Assembly (NCBI GenBank): GCA_964596645.1
Contig: CAZQVB010000012.1
Coordinates: forward strand, 58,723 to 122,722
Length of the DNA stretch: 64,000 bases
Origin: CAVQEK01 sp964596645
GTDB taxonomy: Bacteria > Bacteroidota > Bacteroidia > Cytophagales > Cyclobacteriaceae
Direction: 5' to 3'
Part shown: positions 16,376 to 24,742 of the stretch, piece by piece
How positions within the stretch are numbered: the first letter of the stretch is position 1
Layout of the letters: each line of letters opens with the position of its first letter
Position numbers and translations under genes: made by a program
The notes under the pieces: generated by a model
The model's database searches: none
Told to the model about the DNA's origin: nothing
What the model saw: the letters and a program-made list of their open reading frames with translations, nothing else

Positions 16376-18667
16376 ATGAAAAATTTATTCAATATGGGCG
16401 CCTATGCGCTCGTATGGCTCTGTGCTGCGCTTATAAGTACCGACGGGCTGGCGCAAACCCAACATTATATTCAGGGCACTATTGTAGACGCCACCAATGG
16501 AAAAGGCATAGCCAATGCTACTGTGTACAGTGCCGACGAAGACAGGATTTACCTGACCAATGAGTTAGGGGAGTTTGCTATACCCACCTCTCAAGAGTAC
16601 GTCCGGCTGCACGTGCAGCATATAGGCTATTTGCCCGATACGCTGCTTCTTTCCAAAGCGCATTCAAGTTTGGCACTGCGGCCATCTTTGCGCCTGCTGG
16701 AAGAGATCACCATTCGCGGGCTGAAACACAGCCCCAGCATTGATCGCACGATCGATATGGGTTCCCCGGAAAACCAACATGCCGTAGGTGTGGCCGACAT
16801 ATTTCGCGATGTTCCCGGCTTCGGCCTGATCAAGCGTGGCGGCTATGCGGTAGACCCTGTCTTCCGCTCATTCAAATACCAGCAGCTCAATCTGATATTC
16901 GATGGCGGTACCACCATTGCCAACGCCTGCCCCAATCGTATGGATCCTGCATCTACCCATATATCGGCGGCAGAAGTAGAGCAGGTGCAGGTGATCAAGG
17001 GTCCATACACGGTGCGTTACGGCCAATCCATGGGTGCTACCATCAATATGATCACACGCAGGCCAAAGGCGAGTGATGTGTTGGCAATATCGGGCCAGCT
17101 GGAAGGTGGCTATGTGTGGAATGGCAACGGCGTATCGGGCCGGGGGCTGCTGAACGTAGCAGATAAGCACTATCAGCTCAGTCTGCACGGCAGCGCCACC
17201 GACTATGGCGACTACCACAACGGCGAAGACAACACCGTGCCGAGCGCCTTCCGCGTGTATGACTATGCGGCAAAACTGGGTGTTTCACCGGCGGCCAATC
17301 AATATGTGCAATTCACATGGCGCCAATCATTTGGTCGCGACATAAGGCATGCCTCCCTGCCAATGGATACCGAAGAAGACAACAGCACTGTGGTATCGGT
17401 AGATTATGAAATAAAAAACCTGTCGCCGGTATGGGCAGCTCTGAGCACCAAAATTTACTATTCTTCTGTAGACCATCTGATGACCAACACCTCGCGGCCC
17501 AACTTTGCCATGGTAGAAGCGCGATCGCCGGTGACCTCGGCCAATACGGGTGGAAGGGTAGAACTTACCCTGCAACCCAGTGGCCAACTCATCATATTTG
17601 CAGGAAGCGACCTGCGCATGACGGCCAATGACGGCCAGCGCAACCGGCTGGTGAAAATGATGAACGGCATCATGCTGCCAGAGCCTCGTGCCTTTACCGA
17701 CCTGATCTGGCAGGATAGCTGGATTCGCAATCTGGGGCTGTTTGGCGAGATCAACTACACATTCAGCCCCCGCTGGGAATGGGCGGCCGGGATGCGCATG
17801 GATGCTACCCGCTCTGGTATCGACAATCCCGCACCCGACTTTGCAGCGCTTTATGAAGGCTTGGGTACGGATAATAATCTGGGCTTCAACTTCAACACCA
17901 CACTGAACCGCAATATCCCCAACGGTGTGCTGCAGCTGGCGATAGGCAGAGGACGCCGTCCGGCAGAGCTGCTGGAGCGATATATCAATCACTTTCAGGT
18001 AGGGATAGATGGCTATGAATATGTAGGGAATCCAAACCTGAGCCCGGAGGTTAACAATCAGGTCGATATCATGTGGCAACGGGAATATGGCCGGTTCAAC
18101 ACTTCCATTAATGTCTTTTATTCCTTTATCGAAGACTATATTTCAGCAGAAGTAGATTCGACTTTGCCCCGGAAATTTATGCCGCAGCTGGAGCCCAGGT
18201 ATGCCCGGCGATTTATCAACGTGGAGCGTGCCAATCAATTGGGCTTTGAGCTGGAGGCCGGCTACCAACTCAACCCACGATGGCATATGCGCGGCGTGCT
18301 GTTCTACACCCGCGCGCAAAATGAAGTGTTGAACGAGCCCCTGCCGGAAATACCACCACTCACTGGAATGCTCTCTGCCCGCTATGCTCAGGACCTGTGG
18401 TGGGCATCTTTCTCCGGAAAAATGGTGTCCCGGCAAAATCGTGTGTCACAGGTTTTTGCCGAAAGCGTCACGCCGGGCTATTCGGTGTTCGATGTGGAAG
18501 CCGGTGTGCAGGTGTCGGAGTTGCTCACGCTGACGGGTGCCATCAGGAATATGTTCGATGCCAACTACTTCGATCATCTCAACCGTCCTTTTCAAAATTA
18601 TTCTGAAAACGGCATGTTTTACGAATCAGGCAGGCAGGTACAGGTCTCCGCCAAGCTGTCTTTTTAG
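16376..18667 (+). CDS. TonB-dependent copper receptor, OprC-like
   Basis: A 763-residue outer-membrane receptor with a signal peptide (YALVWLCAALISTDGLAQ), a carboxypeptidase-regulatory-like domain (about 30-105), a plug and a barrel ending in SAKLSF. The plug carries A-C-P-N-R-M-D-P, giving Cys185-x3-Met189, and the barrel carries H-L-M at His367-Met369. In OprC of Pseudomonas aeruginosa a CxxxM-HxM site binds copper, so this receptor probably imports copper ions. The sequence match covers motif spacing and order as well as residues. A small Cys-motif protein is encoded just upstream. A hairpin follows the stop codon. Confidence 0.88.
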   Translation: MKNLFNMGAYALVWLCAALISTDGLAQTQHYIQGTIVDATNGKGIANATVYSADEDRIYLTNELGEFAIPTSQEYVRLHVQHIGYLPDTLLLSKAHSSLALRPSLRLLEEITIRGLKHSPSIDRTIDMGSPENQHAVGVADIFRDVPGFGLIKRGGYAVDPVFRSFKYQQLNLIFDGGTTIANACPNRMDPASTHISAAEVEQVQVIKGPYTVRYGQSMGATINMITRRPKASDVLAISGQLEGGYVWNGNGVSGRGLLNVADKHYQLSLHGSATDYGDYHNGEDNTVPSAFRVYDYAAKLGVSPAANQYVQFTWRQSFGRDIRHASLPMDTEEDNSTVVSVDYEIKNLSPVWAALSTKIYYSSVDHLMTNTSRPNFAMVEARSPVTSANTGGRVELTLQPSGQLIIFAGSDLRMTANDGQRNRLVKMMNGIMLPEPRAFTDLIWQDSWIRNLGLFGEINYTFSPRWEWAAGMRMDATRSGIDNPAPDFAALYEGLGTDNNLGFNFNTTLNRNIPNGVLQLAIGRGRRPAELLERYINHFQVGIDGYEYVGNPNLSPEVNNQVDIMWQREYGRFNTSINVFYSFIEDYISAEVDSTLPRKFMPQLEPRYARRFINVERANQLGFELEAGYQLNPRWHMRGVLFYTRAQNEVLNEPLPEIPPLTGMLSARYAQDLWWASFSGKMVSRQNRVSQVFAESVTPGYSVFDVEAGVQVSELLTLTGAIRNMFDANYFDHLNRPFQNYSENGMFYESGRQVQVSAKLSF

Positions 18668-18687
18668 CGATCTTTATACCAGGGTAA

Positions 18688-18717
18688 AGAAGGTGCCATG
18701 GTAGTGTGGCACCTTCT
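18688..18717 (+). terminator. Hairpin after the copper receptor gene
   Basis: Perfect 10-base arms AGAAGGTGCC and GGCACCTTCT with a 10-base loop start 21 bases after the stop. The following CCTTAATCTT is only weakly T-rich. Confidence 0.6.
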
Positions 18718-18824
18718 CCTTAATCTTGTATTGTGGCAATATTAATCACATGATTGCTGACATTTCCAGGCATCATGCCCCAGGTCATCCAACAGTTGAT
18801 TGTTGAAATAAGATCGCAGCCCCA

Positions 18825-19799
18825 ATGAGCATGAAACTCGCATCTTTCGATTCGCCACTGGTTAGCGTCATTTGCCTGTGTCACAATCATAGCGCCTATG
18901 TGGCTGAGGCTATCGAAAGTGTGCTTGCGCAAAATTATGCGCCGATAGAGCTGATTGCTATAGACGACGCAAGCATCGATGGCAGCCAGGCCGTGATAAA
19001 GGAATTGGCACGCAGACATGGCTTTCAAACTATTTTTCAAGAGAAAAACACAGGTAACTGCAAGGCGTTCAACAATGCCTTTTGGCGGTGTCAGGGGCAG
19101 TTTGTGATTGATCTTGCGGCAGACGACGTGCTCATGCCTGAGCGCATAGCGCGCGGTGTGGCTGCATTTGCGCTGGCCGAAGCCGAAGCGGGCGTACACT
19201 TTTGCGATGTGCTGCACATAAGCCCTACCGGCAAAGCCCTTGGCACACACCACAGGCGCGATGCAGGCGGAAAGCTCCTGTACACTGTACCCACCGGCGA
19301 TGTGTATGCCGCACTACTGGCCAGGCATGTGGTATCTGCACCCTCTATGATGATACGGCGCGGTGTGCTGGAGGCATTGGGAGGATATGATGAAGCCTTA
19401 ACCTACGAGGATTTCGACTTTTGGGTACGTTCATCCAGACGATATCATTACCTATTCACTGACGAAGTACTCGTGAAAAAGCGCATTGTGCCAGGCTCAC
19501 ACACGCAGCGACAATATCAGCGAAAAAACACAGCTACGTACTCCACAGCCCTTGTCTGCGAAAAAGCACTTGCACTCAATGAATCGCAGGCCGACCACGA
19601 CGCCCTGCAGCAGCGCATTCGGTATGAGCTGAAATGGGCATTGCTCACCGAGAACTGGAAAGCCACGAAAAAATTGATCGATGTATATAAAGCCATTCCC
19701 CATGCTGGCGGTGGCATTTATTTATTCATCATGCGGTTGCTGCTTACTTTGCGGTTGCCTTATCATAAGTTGGCCATACTGATAAAGGGCCAAAAATGA
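18825..19799 (+). CDS. Family 2 glycosyltransferase
   Basis: A 324-residue GT-A fold glycosyltransferase. Residues 12-20 give VSVICLCHN, with the family LAIDDAS-like motif at 44-50 and the DxD-type metal/nucleotide-sugar site A-A-D-D at 98-101. YEDFDFWVR near residue 190 is the typical acceptor-side E-D motif. The C terminus ends in a basic hydrophobic segment (LLTLRLPYHKLAILI) that may attach to the membrane. It is not in an obvious polysaccharide cluster; the downstream genes run in the opposite direction. Donor and acceptor are unknown. Confidence 0.85.
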   Translation: MSMKLASFDSPLVSVICLCHNHSAYVAEAIESVLAQNYAPIELIAIDDASIDGSQAVIKELARRHGFQTIFQEKNTGNCKAFNNAFWRCQGQFVIDLAADDVLMPERIARGVAAFALAEAEAGVHFCDVLHISPTGKALGTHHRRDAGGKLLYTVPTGDVYAALLARHVVSAPSMMIRRGVLEALGGYDEALTYEDFDFWVRSSRRYHYLFTDEVLVKKRIVPGSHTQRQYQRKNTATYSTALVCEKALALNESQADHDALQQRIRYELKWALLTENWKATKKLIDVYKAIPHAGGGIYLFIMRLLLTLRLPYHKLAILIKGQK

Positions 19800-19820
19800 T
19801 GTTCTGAACTACAACTGCGG

Positions 19821-20738
19821 CTATCGGTGTGTTTCTTCTTCATACACCATGCTGAGGTAGCTTTCGTAGCGGCTCAGCGCTATTTCGCCCTTCTCTACAG
19901 CGGCCACTACAGCACAGCCCGGCTCATGGGTATGGGTACAGTTGTGAAATCTGCACTCCCCAAACATATCGCGCATCTCAGGAAAAAAGTGGCTGATCTC
20001 TTCTTCATAAATATCCATCAGGCCCAGCTCCTTGATGCCCGGGGTATCAATCACGAAAGTTTGTGGACTTATTTCAAACATCTCGGCAAAGGTGGTGGTG
20101 TGGGTACCCTTGTTGGCAAACGTGCTCACTTCGCTTGTCTTCTGCGCCACCCCGGGGGCTATGCGGTTCAGTATGGTCGATTTTCCCACTCCGGAGTGGC
20201 CTGCCAACAGTGAAATTTTATCTTTCAACAGCGCGGTAAATGCCTCAACGCCCAGCCCTGTTTCTGCTGAAAGCGCTACAAATTGAACTCCGAGCGGTTC
20301 ATATATCTGTTGTATATCGTTCACTACTTCCTGTGTCTCCTGGTTCCACAGGTCAGACTTGTTGTAGGCCAGCACCTGGCCGATGCGGAAAGACTCTGCC
20401 GCTACCAGAAAGCGATCAATAAAGCCCAGACTGGTACGCGGAAAGGCGGGCGTTGCAATCAACACGGCCTGATCAATATTGGCCGCCAGTATATGGCCAT
20501 GCTTACTTTTCTTAATGCTCCGCCTGATCAGGTAATTTTCGCGAGGCAGTACTTCGGCAATATTTCCCTCGCCGGGGCTCTCAGGCTCTACACGCACACG
20601 GTCGCCCACAGCCACCGGGTTAGTCACCTTCAAGTCTTTCATCCTTAGCTTGCCGCGTACGCGACACTGCCAATAGTCGCCGTTGTGCATGCGCACGGCG
20701 TACCAGCTACCTGTCGATTTGGTGACCAGGCCTTCCAC
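19821..20738 (-). CDS. rsgA: Ribosome small-subunit-dependent GTPase A
   Basis: Circularly permuted GTPase that assists late 30S maturation. It has 305 residues: an N-terminal OB-fold (to about 75), then G4 N-K-S-D at 126-129, the P-loop GHSGVGKST at 180-188 and G3 D-T-P-G at 231-234. The zinc motif follows, with Cys262, Cys267, a His at 269 or 271, and Cys275. The start is GTG at 20738. It shares one base with the waaA stop (TAGTG), so it is translated by coupling with waaA. Confidence 0.95.
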   Translation of the reverse strand: MEGLVTKSTGSWYAVRMHNGDYWQCRVRGKLRMKDLKVTNPVAVGDRVRVEPESPGEGNIAEVLPRENYLIRRSIKKSKHGHILAANIDQAVLIATPAFPRTSLGFIDRFLVAAESFRIGQVLAYNKSDLWNQETQEVVNDIQQIYEPLGVQFVALSAETGLGVEAFTALLKDKISLLAGHSGVGKSTILNRIAPGVAQKTSEVSTFANKGTHTTTFAEMFEISPQTFVIDTPGIKELGLMDIYEEEISHFFPEMRDMFGECRFHNCTHTHEPGCAVVAAVEKGEIALSRYESYLSMVYEEETHR

Positions 20739-21985
20739 TATGGCGTAAACAAAGGTTGTAGGTGCTGCATAATTTTTTGTGTGGCTCCTGCACTTTGGCG
20801 CACATATTCACCCGCTTTGTTGCCGGCTTTTTCCAATGCGGCGGGGCTATCTAACAGATTTATGAGCTTTTTACGAAAATCGTTGGCATCGGTCACGTCA
20901 TACGCGCCCCCATTGGCGACGAGGTCTATCGCCTCCTGGTACTTCACATTGGTTTTTCCTTTGCCAAAAAACACGGGCACGCCATAGGTAGCGGCCTCCA
21001 ATATGTTGTGTACACCCGAGCCAAAAGCGCCACCAATGTAGGCAAACTCTCCATATTGATAAATAGAAGAAAGCATGCCTATGTTGTCGATAATGAGCAC
21101 CCGGCTCTCCGCTACAGAGGCATCGGCGGCAGAGTATCGTTTGAATTTTACATGCAGTTTGCGCTCCAATACTTGCAACTTATCCGGGTCAATTTCATGA
21201 GGGGCTATTACAAATTTTAGTGGCACGGTAAGGTCATTGATCACCGGAGCCAGCACGTCGATATCGGCCGGCCAGCTGCTGCCGACCACCATAAGCCTAT
21301 GCCCTGCCTTGAAGCTTTCGACAACCGGTATAGATTTGGGTTTACTGCATATTTCGATGACACGGTCGAAGCGTGTATCGCCGGTGGTGGTCACATTTTG
21401 CAAGCCGATTTGGCGCAGGAGCTTCTCTGATTGAGCGTTCTGCACAAAAAAATGATCGAACATCTGCAACCATGACCGATAAAATCCGCCCCACGGTTTA
21501 AAAAATATTTGAGACTGACGAAAAATAGAAGACACGGAATAGGTGGGAATGCCTTGGTTTTTTAATGTGCTGAGGTAGTAGTACCAAAATTCATACTTGA
21601 TGAACACAGCAGCCATCGGCCGGGTCAGCTCCAAAAACTCGCTGGCCTGCCGCCTGCTATCGAGCGGCAGGTACATGACCAGATCTGCCGCCGGATAGGC
21701 TTTGTGTACATTATAGCCAGAAGGGGAAAAAAATGTGACTAGAAGCGCCACCTGCGGATGCTGCCGCTTGATATGCTCCATCAGTGGGCGGCCCTGCTCA
21801 AACTCACCCAAAGAAGCGCAATGAAACCAAACAACCTTCTTCCTGTGCAAAGAAGCGTCTTTGAGCTTCTTCATTTGCCCCACACGGCCTTCTCGCATTT
21901 GCGCCGCCTTGCTACGAAAAGGCGACGCTGCCAGTAGGGCTGCTTTATACAGGGTAAGAAATGAATCGTATATTATTTTGCTCAT
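20738..21985 (-). CDS. waaA: 3-deoxy-D-manno-octulosonic acid (Kdo) transferase
   Basis: A 415-residue GT-B enzyme that adds Kdo to lipid A at the inner membrane, so this organism makes LPS. The N-terminal WFHCASLGEFEQGRPL motif with its catalytic Glu, YEFWYYYL, and the C-terminal IGGAFGSGVHNILEAATYGVPVFFG are diagnostic. An N-terminal hydrophobic segment anchors it. The gene overlaps rsgA by one base. The lpxD-lpxC/fabZ-lpxA genes for the acceptor are 32 kb away in this window. Confidence 0.93.
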   Translation of the reverse strand: MSKIIYDSFLTLYKAALLAASPFRSKAAQMREGRVGQMKKLKDASLHRKKVVWFHCASLGEFEQGRPLMEHIKRQHPQVALLVTFFSPSGYNVHKAYPAADLVMYLPLDSRRQASEFLELTRPMAAVFIKYEFWYYYLSTLKNQGIPTYSVSSIFRQSQIFFKPWGGFYRSWLQMFDHFFVQNAQSEKLLRQIGLQNVTTTGDTRFDRVIEICSKPKSIPVVESFKAGHRLMVVGSSWPADIDVLAPVINDLTVPLKFVIAPHEIDPDKLQVLERKLHVKFKRYSAADASVAESRVLIIDNIGMLSSIYQYGEFAYIGGAFGSGVHNILEAATYGVPVFFGKGKTNVKYQEAIDLVANGGAYDVTDANDFRKKLINLLDSPAALEKAGNKAGEYVRQSAGATQKIMQHLQPLFTP

Positions 21986-22568
21986 AGAAACAAGACGGGC
22001 GGTACCAGAAATATGCCCCTGGGCAACGAAGATAATTCAGTTTTTCTATTTCAAAATGAAAAGGCTGACTTCTGCGGAGCTTGGAGAGCATCTGCCTTCA
22101 ATAGCAGCCAAATTTACAGTTCATTGCAAGAGATCAATGTGTGCGAACGGCACGGCTCAGCCTTGCCTGCGCTTTCAGGTATTGCGCTAAGCATGACCAA
22201 TGATCTTGCAACCATTCACAGCTGAAAATGCTTGCGCTCTTATCACCGCTCTGCGCCAGTTTGATGATTACCGCTTGGCTCAAGTTGAGCTACATTCAAT
22301 TGGTTTTAGAGGTACTGAGCGGCCGCTGCTTGTCGTGTTGAGCGCTTTAGTTAATCCAAAAAGGATGCTCGATCTTTTCTATTTGCCAAAGGCAGGTGCC
22401 GCTTTTACATAAAAATTTTCTCATTCCTTACACATGCCCCCTCACGTGCCCCAGCCGGTGTTACCAGCTTTGGAAAGGCAGGTATATAACGGCGTTGATC
22501 ATCTACAGTCGGAACAAGCTGAAAAGAGACTTTAAATAGAAGTAGGCAGATACTAAAATTTTTAAAAG
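21986..22568. other. Intergenic stretch without a convincing gene
   Basis: 583 bases lie between the waaA start and the next plus-strand gene. Short open frames of 60-110 codons exist on the plus strand, but none has a recognisable motif, signal peptide or neighbouring context. I see no clear hairpin with a T-run either. It presumably holds the waaA promoter; it may be a decayed gene. Confidence 0.5.
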
Positions 22569-22880
22569 ATGATTGTTTGGTCAGGTAAAGGCATTCTTTC
22601 GGCGCTCGTGCTGTTGGTCACCCTCGTATTACTCTTCATAATTTTGCCCGCCACTCAGGGCAATTTGGCTTTTATTCTCGCCTTATTTACAGCAGCCATC
22701 TTTAGCTGGACGATGGGAAAGAAATGGAATGGAGCAGAAGGCACAGTGGTGATTGACAAGGCCACTGGTCGTGAAATGGTGATTAAATCAAATCACACCC
22801 TGTTCTGGATCAAGATGGAATATTGGGGTGTGGTCTTTGGTCTCATGGGCTTGGTGATTCTTATTCAGCAATTTGTGTAG
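22569..22880 (+). CDS. Small integral membrane protein, unknown
   Basis: A 103-residue protein with three predicted membrane segments: about 8-30 (ILSALVLLVTLVLLFIILP), 33-48, and 82-102 (EYWGVVFGLMGLVILIQQF). Between them is a short polar loop with GKKWNGAEGTVVIDKATGRE and KSNHTLFWIKMEYWG. It resembles small uncharacterised membrane proteins common in Bacteroidota; the loop between the second and third segments is the most conserved-looking part. It is 44 bases upstream of the DUF6588 gene on the same strand, so the two may be co-transcribed. Function unknown. Confidence 0.7.
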   Translation: MIVWSGKGILSALVLLVTLVLLFIILPATQGNLAFILALFTAAIFSWTMGKKWNGAEGTVVIDKATGREMVIKSNHTLFWIKMEYWGVVFGLMGLVILIQQFV

Positions 22881-22924
22881 GGCCCGGTTTATTTTGCTCA
22901 TTAATTTTTTCAGAAAATCCAGCA

Positions 22925-23962
22925 ATGAATTACAATTTTTTAAGAGCGATTTGTGCCGCATCGTCCATGGCCTGCGTATTTTTTGCGAACAGCCAGGCAC
23001 AGGATTTTGATCAATTTCTGCGTGCTGGTGAGGCAGAGGCTGCCATGCTCACGCGCAGCTATATGGAACCCCTGGTGGTTGGCTTCTCGTATGGCATGTC
23101 CAATGGCTGGTACAACACGGCCAAAACGCATCAAGCGCTTGGTTTTGACCTCACCATATCGGCCAATATGGCTATGGTGCCTGCCAGCCGGGAGCTATTT
23201 CTTTTTGATCAGTCGCAATTTCAGCATGTATATGTGCAGGGGGAAGAAAAACGCGTGGCCACCGTCATGGGCCCGGATGAAGGATTTGCTCAGCTGCTGT
23301 TTGAATATACCGATGAAAATACCGGCAACACCGTAACGGGCGCTTATACGCCAGCCGGTCTTGGCCTACAAGAGGAGGTGGGAATCAATGCCGTACCCGC
23401 CCCCGTAGTGCAATTTTCCATGGGCACATTCAAAAATACTGACATCATCATACGATATATGCCAAAAGTGACCATAGGAGAGTATGAAACGCAAATGTTT
23501 GGCCTAGGCATAAAGCACGACATAAAACAGTGGATGCCGTTCATCAGGCGGCTGCCAATCGACATTTCGGTGCTCGCCGCCTGCAGCGGCTTCGACAACA
23601 CGTACGATATGACAGCGCTGGCCTTTGAAGGCGACAATCAAGAAGCCATATTCGACGTGAACAACTGGACAGCCCAGGCGCTGGTTTCCAAGAAGATTTC
23701 TGTGCTCACTCTTTACGCCGGTGTCGGTATTACGGGCATATCATCAGACCTAAGCATGTATGGCACTTACGTGATCGATGATGAAATCAATCCTGAAAAC
23801 AGCTTTGTGGCTACCGACCCGATCAGCTTGCGATATAAGGAAAGCTCTTTTGTGGCTACCGCAGGATTGAGACTTAAATTTGCCTTTTTTACTCTCCACG
23901 GCTCTTACACGCATCAGGAGTACAGCGTGCTGGCGGCAGGCTTCGGATTTAGCTTTAGATAA
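22925..23962 (+). CDS. DUF6588 family outer-membrane-like protein
   Basis: A 345-residue exported protein. The signal peptide is LRAICAASSMACVFFANSQAQ, which supports the ATG at 22925 over an upstream alternative. The mature start, DQFLRAGEAEAAMLTRSYMEPLVVGFSYGMSNGWYNTA, is the DUF6588 pattern. Many alternating hydrophobic strands and a C-terminal Phe-Arg (GFGFSFR) suggest a beta-barrel with 12 or more strands. Substrate unknown. A bidirectional terminator follows. Confidence 0.75.
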   Translation: MNYNFLRAICAASSMACVFFANSQAQDFDQFLRAGEAEAAMLTRSYMEPLVVGFSYGMSNGWYNTAKTHQALGFDLTISANMAMVPASRELFLFDQSQFQHVYVQGEEKRVATVMGPDEGFAQLLFEYTDENTGNTVTGAYTPAGLGLQEEVGINAVPAPVVQFSMGTFKNTDIIIRYMPKVTIGEYETQMFGLGIKHDIKQWMPFIRRLPIDISVLAACSGFDNTYDMTALAFEGDNQEAIFDVNNWTAQALVSKKISVLTLYAGVGITGISSDLSMYGTYVIDDEINPENSFVATDPISLRYKESSFVATAGLRLKFAFFTLHGSYTHQEYSVLAAGFGFSFR

Positions 23963-23972
23963 AAAAGGGCCT

Positions 23973-24007
23973 AAAAAAACCCGACTGGTGTCAGTCAGGT
24001 TTTTTTT
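23973..24007. terminator. Bidirectional intrinsic terminator
   Basis: Arms AACCCGACTG and CAGTCAGGTT (one mismatch, loop GTGT) are flanked by seven A on the left and eight T on the right. They serve the DUF6588 gene on the plus strand and the receiver-domain gene on the minus strand, whose 3' ends face each other. Confidence 0.85.
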
Positions 24008-24028
24008 CTCCAGGCTATATTCTTTCGG

Positions 24029-24475
24029 CTAAGCCACTTGCAGCTTTCTTTCCATATTGTTTCCGATAGCAGCATCAAGGGCTTCTTTGGTCAGCGCATC
24101 CTTGAGCAGGTAGTCATCTACTTGCTGAATGGTGGTGTAATTCCAGTTGGTGCTTTTGAGCATGATCACCGGAATACGCGATGTTTTACCCACAGATTTG
24201 ATTTGCTGCACCAGCTTAATGGCCTCTGCCAGATTTAATGTGTCGTCCAGTAAAATGATTTCAGGGTGTGATTTTGCAATCTTTGCGTGGCAGTCACGCA
24301 GATCGAAGCAGACATCTACTATGTAATTTTTTTGACGGATATTACCCAAATGGTCATAAATGGTGGCCAGTTCGATTGGGTTGTTACCGACCAACAAGAC
24401 CTTTACGATTTGCTTCCTGTAGCCCAATACTTCTATAAATACTTCATTGCCTGGTGTTGATGCTTTCTGTATCAT
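24029..24475 (-). CDS. Stand-alone receiver-like protein with degenerate active site
   Basis: A 148-residue protein with a CheY-like layout but no output domain. The strand that normally ends in an acidic pair reads VLLVGNNP (residues 26-33), so both Mg-binding acids are lost. The phospho-acceptor region IILLDDTL keeps an Asp at 77-78, the switch Thr/Ser is present in MLKSTN, and the Lys is at 125 (YLLKDA). Without the acidic pair, classical phosphorylation is unlikely; it may act as a protein-binding or atypical regulator. The start is taken as the ATG at 24475; a TTG three codons upstream is possible. Confidence 0.75.
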   Translation of the reverse strand: MIQKASTPGNEVFIEVLGYRKQIVKVLLVGNNPIELATIYDHLGNIRQKNYIVDVCFDLRDCHAKIAKSHPEIILLDDTLNLAEAIKLVQQIKSVGKTSRIPVIMLKSTNWNYTTIQQVDDYLLKDALTKEALDAAIGNNMERKLQVA

Positions 24476-24497
24476 GACGAACAATATTAGATAAGTA

Positions 24498-24505
24498 CAA
24501 ATTTA
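24498..24505 (-). promoter_or_regulatory. Possible -7 element for the receiver-like gene
   Basis: On the minus strand TAAATTTG fits TAnnTTTG, 22 bases before the ATG at 24475. A TTTG lies upstream but at 16 bases rather than the preferred 19. A second match, TATATTTG, lies slightly further upstream. Confidence 0.35.
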
Positions 24506-24583
24506 TATTGGTTGTTTTATACAAATATAGCTTTTATTCCATATAACTATTAAAAACGTAGACTTTAATACTGCCTATGGACG

Positions 24584-24647
24584 GTGCTAGTAGGAGTGTT
24601 TTAAAACCCAAAGGACTAGCACAGCTAAAAGCCTGAGCCGTCAGGGC
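24584..24647. other. Structured non-coding stretch
   Basis: Perfect 8-base arms GTGCTAGT (24584-24591) and ACTAGCAC (24615-24622) enclose a TTTTAAAA core. A second short hairpin (CCTGA/TCAGG type) follows at about 24631-24647. It lies between the 3' end of the secreted-protein gene and the promoter of the receiver gene. It could be a small RNA, a UTR structure or an old terminator; no known riboswitch class was recognised. Confidence 0.3.
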
Positions 24648-24742
24648 AAATTTTGAGCCATAAAAAGTTACACGTAAGTTTCACCTGCCTGTTTGGCCAT
24701 TATTCAGCAATAAATCAATGAAAACATGCAAAAGGCGCGGAA

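Noticed and set aside
18720..19253. 177-codon minus-strand frame opposite the GT2 gene
   Set aside because: It is antisense to a clearly coding glycosyltransferase and has no family pattern.
22013..22412. Short open frames in the intergenic stretch before the small membrane protein
   Set aside because: No recognisable motif, signal peptide or context; they overlap each other in different frames.
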